Assembly: GCF_025370935.1 (NCBI RefSeq)
Contig: NC_133474.1
Coordinates: forward strand, 17,939,062-18,003,061
DNA length: 64,000 nucleotides
Reading direction: 5' to 3'
From: Choristoneura fumiferana
Lineage: Eukaryota; Arthropoda; Insecta; Lepidoptera; Tortricidae
Within the stretch, counting starts at the first letter, position 1. The number at the start of each line of letters is the position of its first letter. Shown here in pieces: positions 38,401 to 49,301 of the stretch. Below the pieces are notes generated by a model. It did no database searches. It saw only the letters and a list, made by a program, of their open reading frames with translations, and had not been told where the DNA came from. The position numbers were made by a program, and so were the translations under genes.

Positions 38401-41400
38401 AATTCATACGCGACAGCCCTCATTACGTCAACATTTTCGCTAGGCAACCCGGAGAGCGAGAGAAATGTGAAATAGTTGTCTTAGAATGCAACTCCTTGGA
38501 GATAGTGTAGTACAAGCTTAGCCATACTTGTTGTATTATATTATAACTGATGTTATGGAAAAAATTTAGGCAACCGGGCAGGAATCGAGTTGTTACGATG
38601 CCACGCCACTGCAAGGTAGGTAAGAGGTAAATACATACTAGGGATGATGACACCACCAATCAAGTAGCGTGCTTTTTATAACCTATCAAAACACGATTTT
38701 CCCATTAATTTTGTATCACAATAACTAGTTACGACGTCATTAATTGTTTGTCAACACAATCGTACGGTCTGTGCCCCAGACTTATGTATCCACTTTTTCA
38801 TACTAATTAATTTCATAGGAAATTGAATACATATGTTAGGACACAGACAGTACTATGTAACGTTGTATTGTATAGTTGGAATATTTTTTTTGTTCCATGC
38901 ATTACGCGGGTTCACTGACCTCGCTGAAGTATTGCGCCTCGTCCCAGAGCGGTAAGAAGTGTGCGAGGAAGGCAGAGACAGGGCGCAGCGGCTGGCACAG
39001 CACTCTCTGCAGGGCCGCTATGCGGTGCAGTGCGTCGCGCTTCTCTGCCTCGCTGTGAGGCGACGCGTCCAGGAAACCTGCAGACAACCTAATTAATACC
39101 GAGCACCACGCTGTTACACCTACCCTACGTCACCCGTACATGCCAATCAAAAGGAATGCTTCGTACCGCTCTCGCTAGTTAAGAATACTCTATTGACACT
39201 CTTTCTCAGCGCGCACATCATACATACATCTGGCATCAATTAGGCGCCATTTTAAGGTTATGTTTTTGCTTATTTAGATCTTTTAGTAAACAAAATCGTT
39301 CAATCTTTAGAACTTCACAATTCACTTTTTATCCACTTGGGACAGTGTAATTGATTTGAAATTTAATTTAATGACAAGTGAACGTCTTACGGCTGATATG
39401 ATGATGATGATGATTCTGTGGCGTGCATTGAGCAGATGGGCTACTACGAAACTCGCAAATCGAAGTTCGTATCGCACCGTCCCTTTCACTCGCGTATTAA
39501 ATGACATAAGCGTCAGCGGGACGGCAACAGACGAAGTTCGAGTTTTGCACTTCGTGGTATAGGGCCTGGCAACAGGGTAGACAAAGTACCAACTGCCTAT
39601 ACCTAGTGCCATCCACGAAGACGCGTGATTTTGTCAAATTTAGCCATTAATGACATTGTAATAAGAACCACGGCACGCGTCATCGTGAATGAATCTACCT
39701 ATACTCTGCAATCGACGCAATGACTGTACTACTACGGCTGATAATAATGATGGTGACGATGTGTAGTCAACTCACAGGAGCTGAGCGTGCAGGCCAGATC
39801 CATGAGCAGAGCGGCGCGCGCGGGCGGCGTGCAGAGCGCGAGCAGCACGAGGCCGGCGTCGTTCCGCAGCAGCGCGCGCAGCCGCGCCGGCCGGGACGCC
39901 GCGCGAGAGCAACGCGCCGCGAACTGCAGCAGCGACACCGGCCTGAAACAAGGGCTCAATCACGCACGGTGCACTTTCCATTTTTACTGAACCCTATTAC
40001 TGAGACTGTCTGTCCGTCTGTCTGTCACAGGGCTCTACCTCTTGAGCCGTAATAGTTAGACACTTGAAATTTTCACAGATTATGTAGTGGCCGCTATAAC
40101 AGCAAATACTAAAAACAGAATAAAATAAATATTTACGGCAACAGGTAGATGCTTGAAATATTCACAGAATATTTAGTTGTAGAATTACTTCAAAAAAATA
40201 TTATTGAGAGGGGCTCCCATACAAAAAACTCGTTTTTTTTGCTAATGTCTAATGTTGTATAGATAATGGTGCGAAACCCTTCGTGCGCGAGTCCTACTCG
40301 CACTTGGCCAGTTTTTAAATAGAACATGGTGTTGCTGGCAACACAACTTTTATAGTTTTAGGTTGACAGAACATTTCTGCCCCCCTAAGCCAAAAGGCGC
40401 TATCTCAAAAAAAGCACTTATTAATACGAGCATTAATATGAGATCAATGCTAGAAAGCTGTAATTTTGCACGAATATATATGTGAACTATGCCGACAAAA
40501 TGGTACAATAAAAAATCCCCCCCCCCCCCTCTAAAATCTAAACCGGAGGGTGGAATTTTTTTTTTTAATTCAGGATGGTAGTAAGTATATCAAACTTACA
40601 AAGAAAACTATAACGGTTAAGTTTTCTTGAGAATTATTATTAGTTTAGGAGTAAATAGCAGCCGAAGTATAAAATATACCTAAACTTGGAATATTCCGTA
40701 CAAAATACGAAATCCTTAGAAAAACATTACTTAATTTTTTCGTAATGGCTAACGGAACCCTATTCCAGGCGTGTCCGACACGCTCTTGGCCGGCTTTATG
40801 TTCAAATAATTGCATGTAAAATTGAGAGGATTCAAGTTTAATCGCGCATATGCAAGCCAACTGTCAGTTTTTCATCACATAATGTTTTATTAATTTTCTT
40901 TCCAAGATGTCTATGATCGGAAAAAAGTTTTTAGAAGAATCAGTTCATTGTGTTTATTTTGTATGAAGTTACTTGAGGTTTGCAACCTTTATTTAATTAG
41001 TAGGTACATATATTTGTTTAAGTTTAACATGTGTAACTTACTCTGTAAAATCGAGATAATTCTTCTGTGGTTCTTTGTCTGAATACTGCTGCACACCAAT
41101 ATTGAGGAACTCTATGCTAGGTACTAGGCTGTCCCCTTTCTTATTTTGTCTGCCCTGTAAATAAATACCACCAAACTGTTAATATATACTTTGATTATTC
41201 AGCAAAAATATTACATTAATAAAGTAGTGTTTTCACAAATGCCGCGCCAGGCAAAATTATCTGGGTAAAAATTATATCTGGGTAAAATTACTACTTGAGT
41301 GTAGACCCAGAACAGGACATTACAATGTCGGTAAACCACTCTAACGATAGACCGATTATAGGCCTTATTGTCTAATGCACTCGAAATCACAATCATTTTC

Positions 41401-44400
41401 ATCACTCTTTTCTATCACTCGGTAAAAGATGAGGGTAGAAAGATATGGTGAATGCGATTGTGAGCGCTCGCGCGTTATACAATACGGCCTATGTTAAAAA
41501 ATTCTGGAAAGGAGTGGATAAGAAACGCACAAAACCGAAAAAAATGGAGTGCACTGCTTGAAGGCCTACACTCAGTATTGGAATGCAAGGAGCTGAAGAA
41601 AGAAGATCCCTTTATACAACTTTATACTCACCAGCATTGGGTTGGTCCACATCAAATGTTGACTCTCTTTTGTTGAAGCATTTCTTTGGTCCTGAAAATT
41701 ATTAAAACAAACTTACAATACATTCACTTAAGACAGCTTAAAAAATAGGTCACTTATTAAAACATTAAGCAATAAAGTTCGATTATTACAAGTTTTTAAC
41801 TCACCCATGTTTGTACATTATGTATGTATGTAGGCACATAAGTATGTTTGTGGGTCAAAACTAGTGATCAGATTTGACTTGAACTTTGGTCTAGATATGT
41901 AGTTTGGATGCCAATGCCAGAACAGACATCAAAAAAAATCTTTTTTACATTAACTTATTTTTGAATACAACTAAAAAAAGTTATTCTATGAAACTCAAAT
42001 CAGCAATCGCAGTTCTAGATTACCTGCCATCTTTTAAATCTGGTAAGTAAGGTGATGTTGGTCTTGAATGTGGTGTGCACTGGGACAGCTGGGACATCCT
42101 CGGGCACCAGCTCTGGCTTGTAAGACTTGAACAAACCTAGCAGCACCTGGAGTTGCCGACACATGCTCTGGAAACACAAATGCGCAGGTGCTACTCAGAA
42201 ATTCATATTGTATCAACCCCTTTCAATCTGTTATTAATTGCTATTTACATAATTTATGTATAAACTTGTTAATAGAAGTTTAGTTTTACCTTTTTATTCT
42301 CCCTCTTCCTGGTGTAATCCAGAAGTTCCAGCACTCTGGGCCGGGTGACATCTGTTGGTTTGGACAGTGTGTAGACCAGCTTTAGCACATGGGCTGTCTG
42401 ATAATAGAAAATAAAATTAGTTATTAGTATTAGTTTATTAGCTTAGCTAGGCCTTGGAGTATTGAGGGAGTGGAGGTAAATACATTCTTCATATAGGATT
42501 TGTTCTGAATTGTGGAAACTTTTGAATAAAAAAAAAATCAAACAATGTTATCTAAAAAATCAAATATTTTCTTACAGCTTTTTATAAATTCTGGCAATAT
42601 CTGGAATACTCCTGGATACCTACTACTGGAGTCCATTGTAATTTCTGCATACTTTTACAACACATTTCATCATTTTAAACCACTTGATTCAACTCGACTG
42701 AAGTACTAAATAAAAAATGGTGAAAATTGGTCTATCTATGAGCTACACAGTTACAGTTAACCGAGTTTTATTATAGCGCATTTGTGCCACCTTAATTCTA
42801 TCTAGTGTAGGTATAATCATAGTGTTGCCTATAGTAATTTTATTCCTCATCGTCTTATGTGAGGTTTAGAGTCCACTTTATTAGTGTGCCAGGGCTCTAA
42901 CAGCCGGCAAACATTTACCACACTTTTCATTTATTTATCAATAACAAACTTACCACAACTTCATAGGTCAGAAATGAGAAAAATACTTCATAGGCAGAGT
43001 CCAATGCAGGAATGTCAATTGACTCGCAGTCCATGGCAGCTGGAAGCAGATCAGTTTCATGAAATAAAGAAATTTTGATTAAAAACATCTAACAACCCAT
43101 AAAAAAGCAATGTTACCTTAATTTTTTTATAATAGCTCTTATGGAATTAAAATACAAGGATGTCTGAAAACAAGATGGGATAACGAAATCTGGATAACCT
43201 TGGAGCCTAGTAAGGCTCGCAACTTTCTCCACTGTAACTCTGGACCTAGAGAAAGTTGCGAGGTGGCCTATGCCAAATGCGCCAAAAGCACAGTATATAT
43301 ATAAGCTAAAGCAGTAGGGAAGCTACGCACAAATCAATCAAAACAAACAAACTCACACAGGCGCGCACTCTACACGGCCTCTAAGGGGGTCTCGCGACTG
43401 CAGTACCGTGAGACCCCCTTAGAGGCCATGTAGAGTGTGCGTCTGTGTGAGGGTGTCTGTTTTGATCAATATGTTCGTAGCTTCCCTACTGCTTTAGCTT
43501 ATATATATACTGTGCCAAAAGGCATATCTAACCAAACATGTACTAATATCTATCATTGTACCGAATTTTGAGAAAAAACTACTGTATTCTTTAAAATTTA
43601 ATTAGTCAATCATTGTCAGAGATCTGAATTACTGTGGCAATTCGAAGCTTTCCCTGGTGACTTCTCATCTGTATACTTTCAATATTCATTTATCAATACA
43701 ATCCAGTATGAGAGCACATATACAGATAGATACACACTATACATCTTTTACTGAATGTCTAAATGCAAGCAGTCTCACCTGTAAGCCAGTCCAGCAAGAA
43801 GGCTACCCTGGGAAAGGCAGTCTGGTCATGCTGTGTAGCAAGCAACCAGCGTATTGCATAGTCTACTGACCGTTCAGGTATGCTGCTCTGTGGCACAAGG
43901 CACACTCCAATACTCACCCATTTTGTTATGGCTGAAATATAAAATATGTGTGCATAAAAATATTACTTTTTCAAGCTTATATTTTTTTTTTCGTCTAAAT
44001 AATGTAAAGAAAATTAACTGATTCAACAGCTAGCCTCAATACTTGTATCTGGAAGCTAAAATTTGGCATTGATGCTTCCTTCACAATAAAAACGGAATAA
44101 GGATTGGATTCTCGAAATTCTTAGTGTAGTGTAACAGGCAAATTTAGTCTTTAATTAATAAGTCTCATGACTCATGGGAGCTTTAGAGACCTACTAGAAT
44201 ACTAGTAGTAGATGTTAACTTAGTAGTAATAACAATGTTAATATACTAAAGAACCAGTATCAATGTTGTTCTATAACAAAGACTACACAAAATGAGATAT
44301 TACTCAATAATAAACAAGAAATAAATGACTTACGTATAGATAAATTCAACCAAACTTTAAACAAAGTGTGAAAATCTTCGATGTCCAAGCCGAGGGTGTC

Positions 44401-44502
44401 AACTGCCTGAGCCAATTCATCTATCTTGGTTTGGAACAAATCTTTGTCAAAGCCTTTTTTTAATGACTTGATATAGTCAATAATTTCATCTACGTCAGCC
44501 AT
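35418..44502 (-). CDS. CENPI: Centromere protein I (CENP-I / Mis6 family), 13 exons, complete
   Basis: Inner-kinetochore protein of the constitutive centromere-associated network, expected in the nucleus at chromosomes. Coding exons read on the minus strand: 44502-44334, 43931-43779, 43039-42954, 42397-42290, 42167-42024, 41691-41632, 41154-41042, 39942-39776, 39077-38920, 37970-37833, 37086-36954, 36250-36082, 35823-35418. Every intron has GT...AG ends and phases match throughout. The sum is 2004 nt, so 667 residues plus stop, near the 756 of human CENP-I. Family resemblance seen by eye: the segment VTRPRVLELLDYT followed by QVLLGLFKSYKPELVPE, and FLPLWDE followed by a leucine-rich ILELLEWV. 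In human CENP-I the corresponding pieces are a 'LLxLYKFFAPAL' helix and 'SLPLWD'. Exons 8, 11 and 12 are very GC-rich and Ala/Arg/Pro-biased, unlike the AT-rich introns. The start is the first ATG of exon 1 (MADVDEII). Several introns carry MITEs. The exon structure is firm; the family name is inferred from remembered motifs. Confidence 0.8.
35920..36035 (+). repeat. 110-bp dispersed repeat, copy 2 (CENP-I intron 12)
   Basis: ATCAGAGGACCATTTTGCCA, AAATTCTAGAAAACTATATA, TGAGAGGTAATGATGGATGA; matches 31655-31755. Confidence 0.6.
36597..36880 (+). mobile_element. SINE-like repeat, copy 2 (CENP-I intron 11)
   Basis: CGACTGGATGGCAAACGAGC, AAGTGGGTCTCCTGATGGTA, AGAGATCACCACCGCCCATA … GAGGCCTAAGATGGGATACC. 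A widespread lepidopteran short interspersed repeat shared with 17570-17745 (inverted) and 50580-50745. It lies antisense to CENP-I between exons 11 and 12. Confidence 0.75.
37997..38425 (+). mobile_element. THAP-carrying short inverted-repeat element, copy B (CENP-I intron 9)
   Basis: Same family as the element at 2153-2600, inverted relative to it. The ends are AATGAGGGCTATCG and CGACAGCCCTCATT. It contains a THAP-like ORF from 38154 (39 residues: MPQCCIVPVLFGKKGGQRF followed by LKDKTLSK), ending at 38273. A full THAP domain needs about 80-90 residues with a distal C-x2-H pair, which is absent, so this is a remnant. The element lies between CENP-I exons 9 and 10. Confidence 0.6.
39438..39566. 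mobile_element. GGGCTACTACGAAACTCG-type palindromic MITE, copy 2 (CENP-I intron 8)
   Basis: The arms GGGCTACTACGAAACTCGC and the inverse of AGTTCGAGTTTTGCACTTCG resemble the element at 45176-45304. The loop is in the opposite orientation (CCGTCCCTTTCACTCGCGTA). Located between CENP-I exons 8 and 9. Confidence 0.7.
39603..39702. mobile_element. 100-bp short-TIR MITE, copy 2 (CENP-I intron 8)
   Basis: Shares about 100 bp (GTGCCATCCACGAAGACGCG … AATGACATTGTAATAAGAAC … CACGCGTCATCGTGAATGA) with 13018-13120. Short inverted ends CACGAAGACGCGTG and CACGCGTCATCGTG pair. Confidence 0.7.
39990..40316 (-). repeat. Sister dispersed repeat (GGCCAAGTGCGAGTAGGACT family), copy in CENP-I intron 7
   Basis: The minus strand begins AAAAACTGGCCAAGTGCGAG, has CGCGCACGAAGGGTTTCGC, GGCCACTACATAATCTG and GACAGACGGACAGACAG, and ends CTCAGTAATAGGGTTCAG. 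It abuts the 40427 repeat in the same orientation. Confidence 0.72.
40427..40795 (-). repeat. Same dispersed repeat family, inverted partial copy (CENP-I intron 7)
   Basis: On the minus strand it starts GCCGGCCAAGAGCGTGTCGG and runs through GGAACCC-type head sequence, CCATCCTGAATT and a poly-A stretch to GGTACAATTTTGTCGGCATAG-like sequence (written here in pieces). It lacks the GACAGACA tail. A pure C11 tract lies at 40517-40527. Confidence 0.7.
41358..41492. mobile_element. Foldback MITE in CENP-I intron 6
   Basis: Termini ATAGGCCTTATTGT and ACAATACGGCCTAT are inverted with one mismatch. Further arms (ACTCGAAATCACAATC and GATTGTGAGCGCTCG) pair imperfectly. About 135 bp; noncoding. Confidence 0.6.
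43289..43514. mobile_element. Near-complete 226-bp palindromic MITE in CENP-I intron 2
   Basis: Left arm: CACAGTATATATATAAGC, AAAGCAGTAGGGAAGCTACG, CGCGCACTCTACACGGCCTC, TAAGGGGGTCTCGCG. The right arm is its inverse along essentially the full length, with a short loop near 43400. Flanks CCAAAAG (43282-43288 and 43515-43521) form a 7-bp target duplication, or 8 bp (GCCAAAAG) if one terminal base is counted differently, which suggests a hAT-like mobiliser. Confidence 0.82.
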
Positions 44503-44677
44503 TATAATTTACAGTCATTTAACTACAAAAATTATAGCTACTTAATTAAATAAAATCGTAGCCCTAAAACAAAAATCAAATTCAGGAAAAACGTTGAAAC
44601 GTTGAATGAAGTGATGTTGACAATTCGCAATCGCACAGATAGTGATAGTATATACGAACAACAACAATTACGAGCGT

Positions 44678-45029
44678 GGCCACATGCAAGTCGCTCGGCT
44701 CGACGCTCGTTTCCAACGTCAAATCTGGGTACGTGACATTATAGCGATAAAGCTGAAAATATTGAGCTTTTACCCTGGAAAAAAAACACTAATTGCGGCA
44801 AAAACACTGTTACTTTTTTTTCATTCATGGCTACTTAATAATAATCTTGGTCTTGGAAGCTGATTTCTTAATCTCATTTAGTAACAGTCGTGGCAGTGGT
44901 ACAAATAAAAGAAATCGGAGTGAATAAAAAAATAATAACATTATTTTTATCGAAATTGAAGATTTTTTTCGCTGGTCACGTGACCAGATTTGACGTTGGA
45001 AACGAGCGTCGAGCGAGTTGCATGTGGCC
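44678..45029. mobile_element. Inverted-repeat element just upstream of the CENP-I start (352 bp)
   Basis: Arms of about 60 bp, GGCCACATGCAAGTCGCTCG…CTCGTTTCCAACGTCAAATC, are found at 44678-44740 and, inverted, at 44972-45029. Because both arms read LDARFQRQIW when translated outward, two mirror ORFs look similar; this is a repeat effect, not a protein. It lies about 175 bp 5' of the CENP-I ATG, so it may sit in the promoter. No target duplication was seen. Confidence 0.7.
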
Positions 45030-45175
45030 GTGCCTTTAGAGAAAACGTTATGGTATGGACACACTCGCCAATACCATAATAACATTTACATCAAAGAGTG
45101 TACCTATATAGAAAATTTACATAAAATGTGAAATCTCACGTAATACCGGTAATAGACGTTCCAATTTGACAGCAA

Positions 45176-45304
45176 GGCTACTACGAAACTCGAAACTCGA
45201 AGTTCGTGTCGTGTGGCCCGTCTGCTGACACTAATACTATTTTAATACGAGAGCGAAAGGGACGGTACAATACTAACTTCGAGTTTCGAGTTTCGTAGTA
45301 GCCC
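45176..45304. mobile_element. GGGCTACTACGAAACTCG-type palindromic MITE, copy 3
   Basis: Left arm GGCTACTACGAAACTCG, AAACTCGAAGTTCGTGTC; the right arm is inverted, ending GAGTTTCGTAGTAGCC. The loop contains CTGACACTAATACTATTTTA and TACGAGAGCGAAAGGGACGG. Related copies occur at 18200-18303 and 39438-39566. Confidence 0.78.
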
Positions 45305-45430
45305 AGCAGATTCGTCCTAAACTAGACACCAAGAAACTACGAACCAGAGTATTGTATGTAATGTATAGGAATCTACGAACGCTCCGACCGCTGGTATTCG
45401 ATTCGACCATATAACACACTACCGAAAAGC

Positions 45431-45722
45431 TATAAAGTTATTACGACAGAGCGATAGTACGGTTATATAAATACATGACGGCGTGCGAAGTACTACGCCC
45501 GCAGTATTCCGACACTTATGCCGCTAACAAGTTTTATATAAATACATAGGCGTCTACGAATCCTTGACGCGCTCAAGTATTGTTCGTACACGTACAGAGC
45601 GATAGTAAAGGTTAATAAATACGACGGCGTTACGAACGGCGATACTTGATAAGTATCGCCGTGTTCGTACACGCCGTCATGTATTTATATAGAACCTTGT
45701 ACTATCGCTCTGTCATAATAAC
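45431..45722. repeat. Foldback array of about 60-bp units
   Basis: A unit GACAGAGCGATAGTACGGTT, ATATAAATACATGACGGCGT occurs at about 45445. A diverged part appears near 45533, the unit recurs at about 45595, and it is present inverted at 45651-45714. The last two units form a hairpin centred on GGCGATACTT GAT AAGTATCGCC (about 45638-45660). The tandem plus inverted arrangement suggests a foldback transposon that has expanded. Confidence 0.65.
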
Positions 45723-45729
45723 GCGGCGT

Positions 45730-48700
45730 TAGTTCAGTGTCGCTTGGCTCGGATCCTTAAAGAGAACTAACGTTAATGGTGCACGTGCGATCTGATATTC
45801 ATATCGGTCAAAGTAAACAGTATATTATAATATAATATAATGTATGTTTATTATATATACCTGTCTTTCAGATTATCCGATCCAAATTCGCCGTATCGTA
45901 TCATATATCATACATTTTACTTGCCACGATATCGTATCGGCGTCCGATACCGATATCAGATCGGATAATAATAATTATGAAAAAGAAAAATAAAGAACAT
46001 AATAATAATAACAATAATAAATAATTATTTCGGGCAACTTGGCCCATACAATAAACTTCCTTGACTCATAAAGTTCCTTACAGGCTAACATACATATTTA
46101 TACTCAATAATATTTAAAACTATAATCTGAAAACGCTCATACCTAACGGTATCGGATCTGTAGTGGCCCTTAAGCCTTTATAGACGATTAGACTGCCCAA
46201 CTAACATTACTAGTACACACTAACATTACAGTCAACGTAGAAGTATGAAAAATAGTTTCCAATAACAAGAGGACGACGTAAGATTTACATATTAAATTTT
46301 AGGGGTTTTTTAAAGCTTATTTTATAGCTTTTAGTTTATTAAAAGCGATTTCTTTCTAAAACACTGTTACTCCGACTCCGTTACTCCTCATACTATTTTC
46401 TTTAAAAAAAAAAAATGTATTCGTTTTTATAACAGGCTTTGTAAATGTTCACGATACATCAAACTTCCATCAAACGCCACATTGTCTATGGATCACTTCG
46501 ATCAATGTGACCATACAAAATTAATCTCCCTCTGAATGTTGGAATTGAAAAGACAATATCCAACAGTAGACTTTTAGACAACAGTTTACTTGCTTGAAAC
46601 ATACCTATTTTAATTTTATTTAATTACTTTAGCTTATATATAATTTGGGGTTGCAAATCAAAATCTACGCTTTTATTTTGAACCACGGTAGTCGTGCTTT
46701 TAAACTATAATCTGATTCGCGATGGAGAGATATATATACGGAGTGATATGAAACTCATAAAGTTCCATTGTAATGTAGAAGAGATTCCATTAATATTAGA
46801 GAACGCCAACGTAACTCGGCGCGCTACTCGAACTCGAGTTATAATTTTATAAAATAGTATGGACTTACATGTGATAAGAGATTCCGTCCACTTTTCTGGC
46901 GTTTCGTTTAGGCATTTTTTAATCACGCAAGATGGCATTTTTTTACATATTTCTCCTCGACAATCTCCTGTCTCTCACGGACGTCAACCAACTAAAGTGC
47001 TATTGTTCACCAAATCGCGTTGTGAACCTTCTTGGTGCGCCATTTTACTATATGAAAAATGCAGTCAATAGATAGATGTCGATGTTTATACTTGTATTAT
47101 TTATGTATTGTATATAGGTAATATGTATATTTATTTATTTATATTTAGTTACAGATGTATTATTGTTTTATGTATTGTTTATTGTATATATTTAGGTATT
47201 TAGAGTTTACAAGCATTTATATTTATTCAAATGTTTTGGTCTATTTGTCGATCCTTATTTTCTTTGCTCTTCTCTACTAATCAAAGTTTGACTAGCAGAG
47301 ATCCCTAGGGATAAGTCCGCCTTTGTACTTAACACTTTTTTGTAACCTTCTTGTATTTCTCTTTTGTACAATAAAGAGTATAAACAAACAAACAAACATT
47401 TGCTTTTTACATTCCCCGCCATTAATGTTTCAGACCAATACTTTCCAAAAAAAAATACACTAGAAACCCAAAAGAACAAAAAAATCTCCATAACTTAAAA
47501 TATTTCTTAATAATAAATGATAATTAACACAAATCACTTAAAAATAAGCTTATTATTGTTATATATAAAACTAAAAAGATAATTTTAATCTCATCAATTT
47601 TCATCGTGTAAAACGGAACTCAATACATACAATAGAGCGTGACTTTGCCTATCGACCGAATTAATTGAACCATCTTATCAAATCGTTTGACTCGTGTCAT
47701 TTGTCAATTAGTACGAGACCGAAGGCTTCTTTTTTTTTTGAGTGTTTCGTATTGTTTGATGTTTTGAACTGTTGCTTTGTTATTCAAGTTTGATAATACT
47801 GTTTTTGTTATTTTTTTTTTACTGTTATTATTTTTAATATGGTGCCAAAAAAGACCATACGGTTTGCAAGATCACGATAGACAAGCAAAAACACTTGCTA
47901 CGTGGATTAAACTGCAGGCAAAAAGTAGTAAAAAATATAAACTATCACTAATAAAATCGATTACATACCCTTAGCATATTTAATCGAATATTGCAAAAAA
48001 TCTATTCGAATTTATATTTTCACAACCCTTTAATTGCTCAATGACATGTGTCACCGTACCCATGCTATTTAAAAAGGATTGTAGTAGCTAGATATCTAAC
48101 TTCGAACGAGGAATTCTCTCTTCAGTTTATTTATTTGTTTTGAGGGTTTCGAGAACGGCTTTTTGAAATTTGCTATGAGGGGGTTTTTAGGAACAAACTG
48201 TTGATCTAGCTTGATCTTATTTCTGGAAAAATGTGCAATTTTGAGTTTTGACTCGAGCAAAGTTCTGTAATTCCAGTACACACAATAATTAAAGGGTAAT
48301 ATAATATTGTAAATAAAAAATGAAAAGAGAATCAAAATACTACATACTAAATAATTGTTTTAACAATAAATATATTCTAATCTAATCTTGTTTCTACATC
48401 CGAACATTTTACGTCAAGATTATTACAGTAACAAGTACAGTTAACTAATTTAATTACGCTCATTCACTTTCTATTTTTTATAGTCGTATTGTACAGTCAA
48501 CGTCATAAATAAGTGAAATTCTAAGCATGTCATTATGTGAATGAAAACAATTAAAATAAGACATTGAAATTAACATTAAAAAAGAATAATGGCCAAAATG
48601 TCAAGGATATGTAAACAATTTTAATGTCAATGTTTATACAATAAAATAAAAACAAGAAATAATAATAACGATTTAAACAATAAAATAATAAATTCATATT

Positions 48701-49300
48701 TATGAATTCATTTACCGAATAAAACGCTTTTTCCATCAAAAGGTCTTTTAGTCGATGGCTAGGCGTTTTATCGTTCTTTTCGCTTTTTAGGTTCAGACTT
48801 ACCCTCAGGGATAGGTGTTCATAGTATTTGGGGCCGATAACGCGCGAGTTTTTTCCTGCTAATGCCATTCAATCATCAAATTCAAAATCAAATAAACCCT
48901 GACACAGTGTCTTTTTTTTAAACTTAAACACTCATCTATTTTTACACCTTAGTTTAATCATCCGTATGTGAATTCTAGAAAATAGTTTCAACAAATAATC
49001 AAACAGAGAGACAGTATGGATTTTATAATAAGGTTTCATTTTTGAAGCCTCGAAACGAGAAATGGTTGAGGTAATTAGTGGATAATGAGAATCAAAGCTG
49101 GTATTCCTAAATACCACAGACAAGATGCAAGCCATCCGTTATTATTTCGCATCTACTCGAGTGAAGTGTCAAAATGAACGAAATTGTCGTTTGAAGTGAA
49201 GTAAACAGTATGGATATTTGCCAATTGATAATTTTCTGAAATATGGTCATAATATTATAATCAAACTGTGCATTATTGATGTCTAATAAAACGGCCTGAA
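45730..49300. other. Intergenic region upstream of EMSY
   Basis: AT-rich. Contains GATATCGTATCGG/CCGATACCGATATC imperfect palindromes at 45890-45970 and the THAP-like remnant at 46872-46938. ORFs of 60-105 codons here have no recognisable composition. The EMSY promoter should lie just before 49302; no TATA box is evident. Confidence 0.45.
46872..46938 (-). pseudogene. THAP-domain-like exon remnant
   Basis: From 46938 on the minus strand the reading MPSCVIKKCLNETPEKWTES shows the first Cys pair of a THAP zinc finger. A GTAAGT-like donor follows after the ITC reading (ACAT|GTAAGTCC). No later exon with the C-x2-H pair was recognised. Its opening, MPSCVIKKC, is very like MPTCVIKWC at 58455, so both may come from the same transposase lineage. 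It could be a first exon of an unannotated gene, but I see no partner exons. Confidence 0.35.
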
Positions 49301-49301
49301 A

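Noticed and set aside
44642..45085. Two ORFs sharing LDARFQRQIW
   Set aside because: The similarity comes from the inverted arms of one MITE being read from each side; it is not a duplicated gene.
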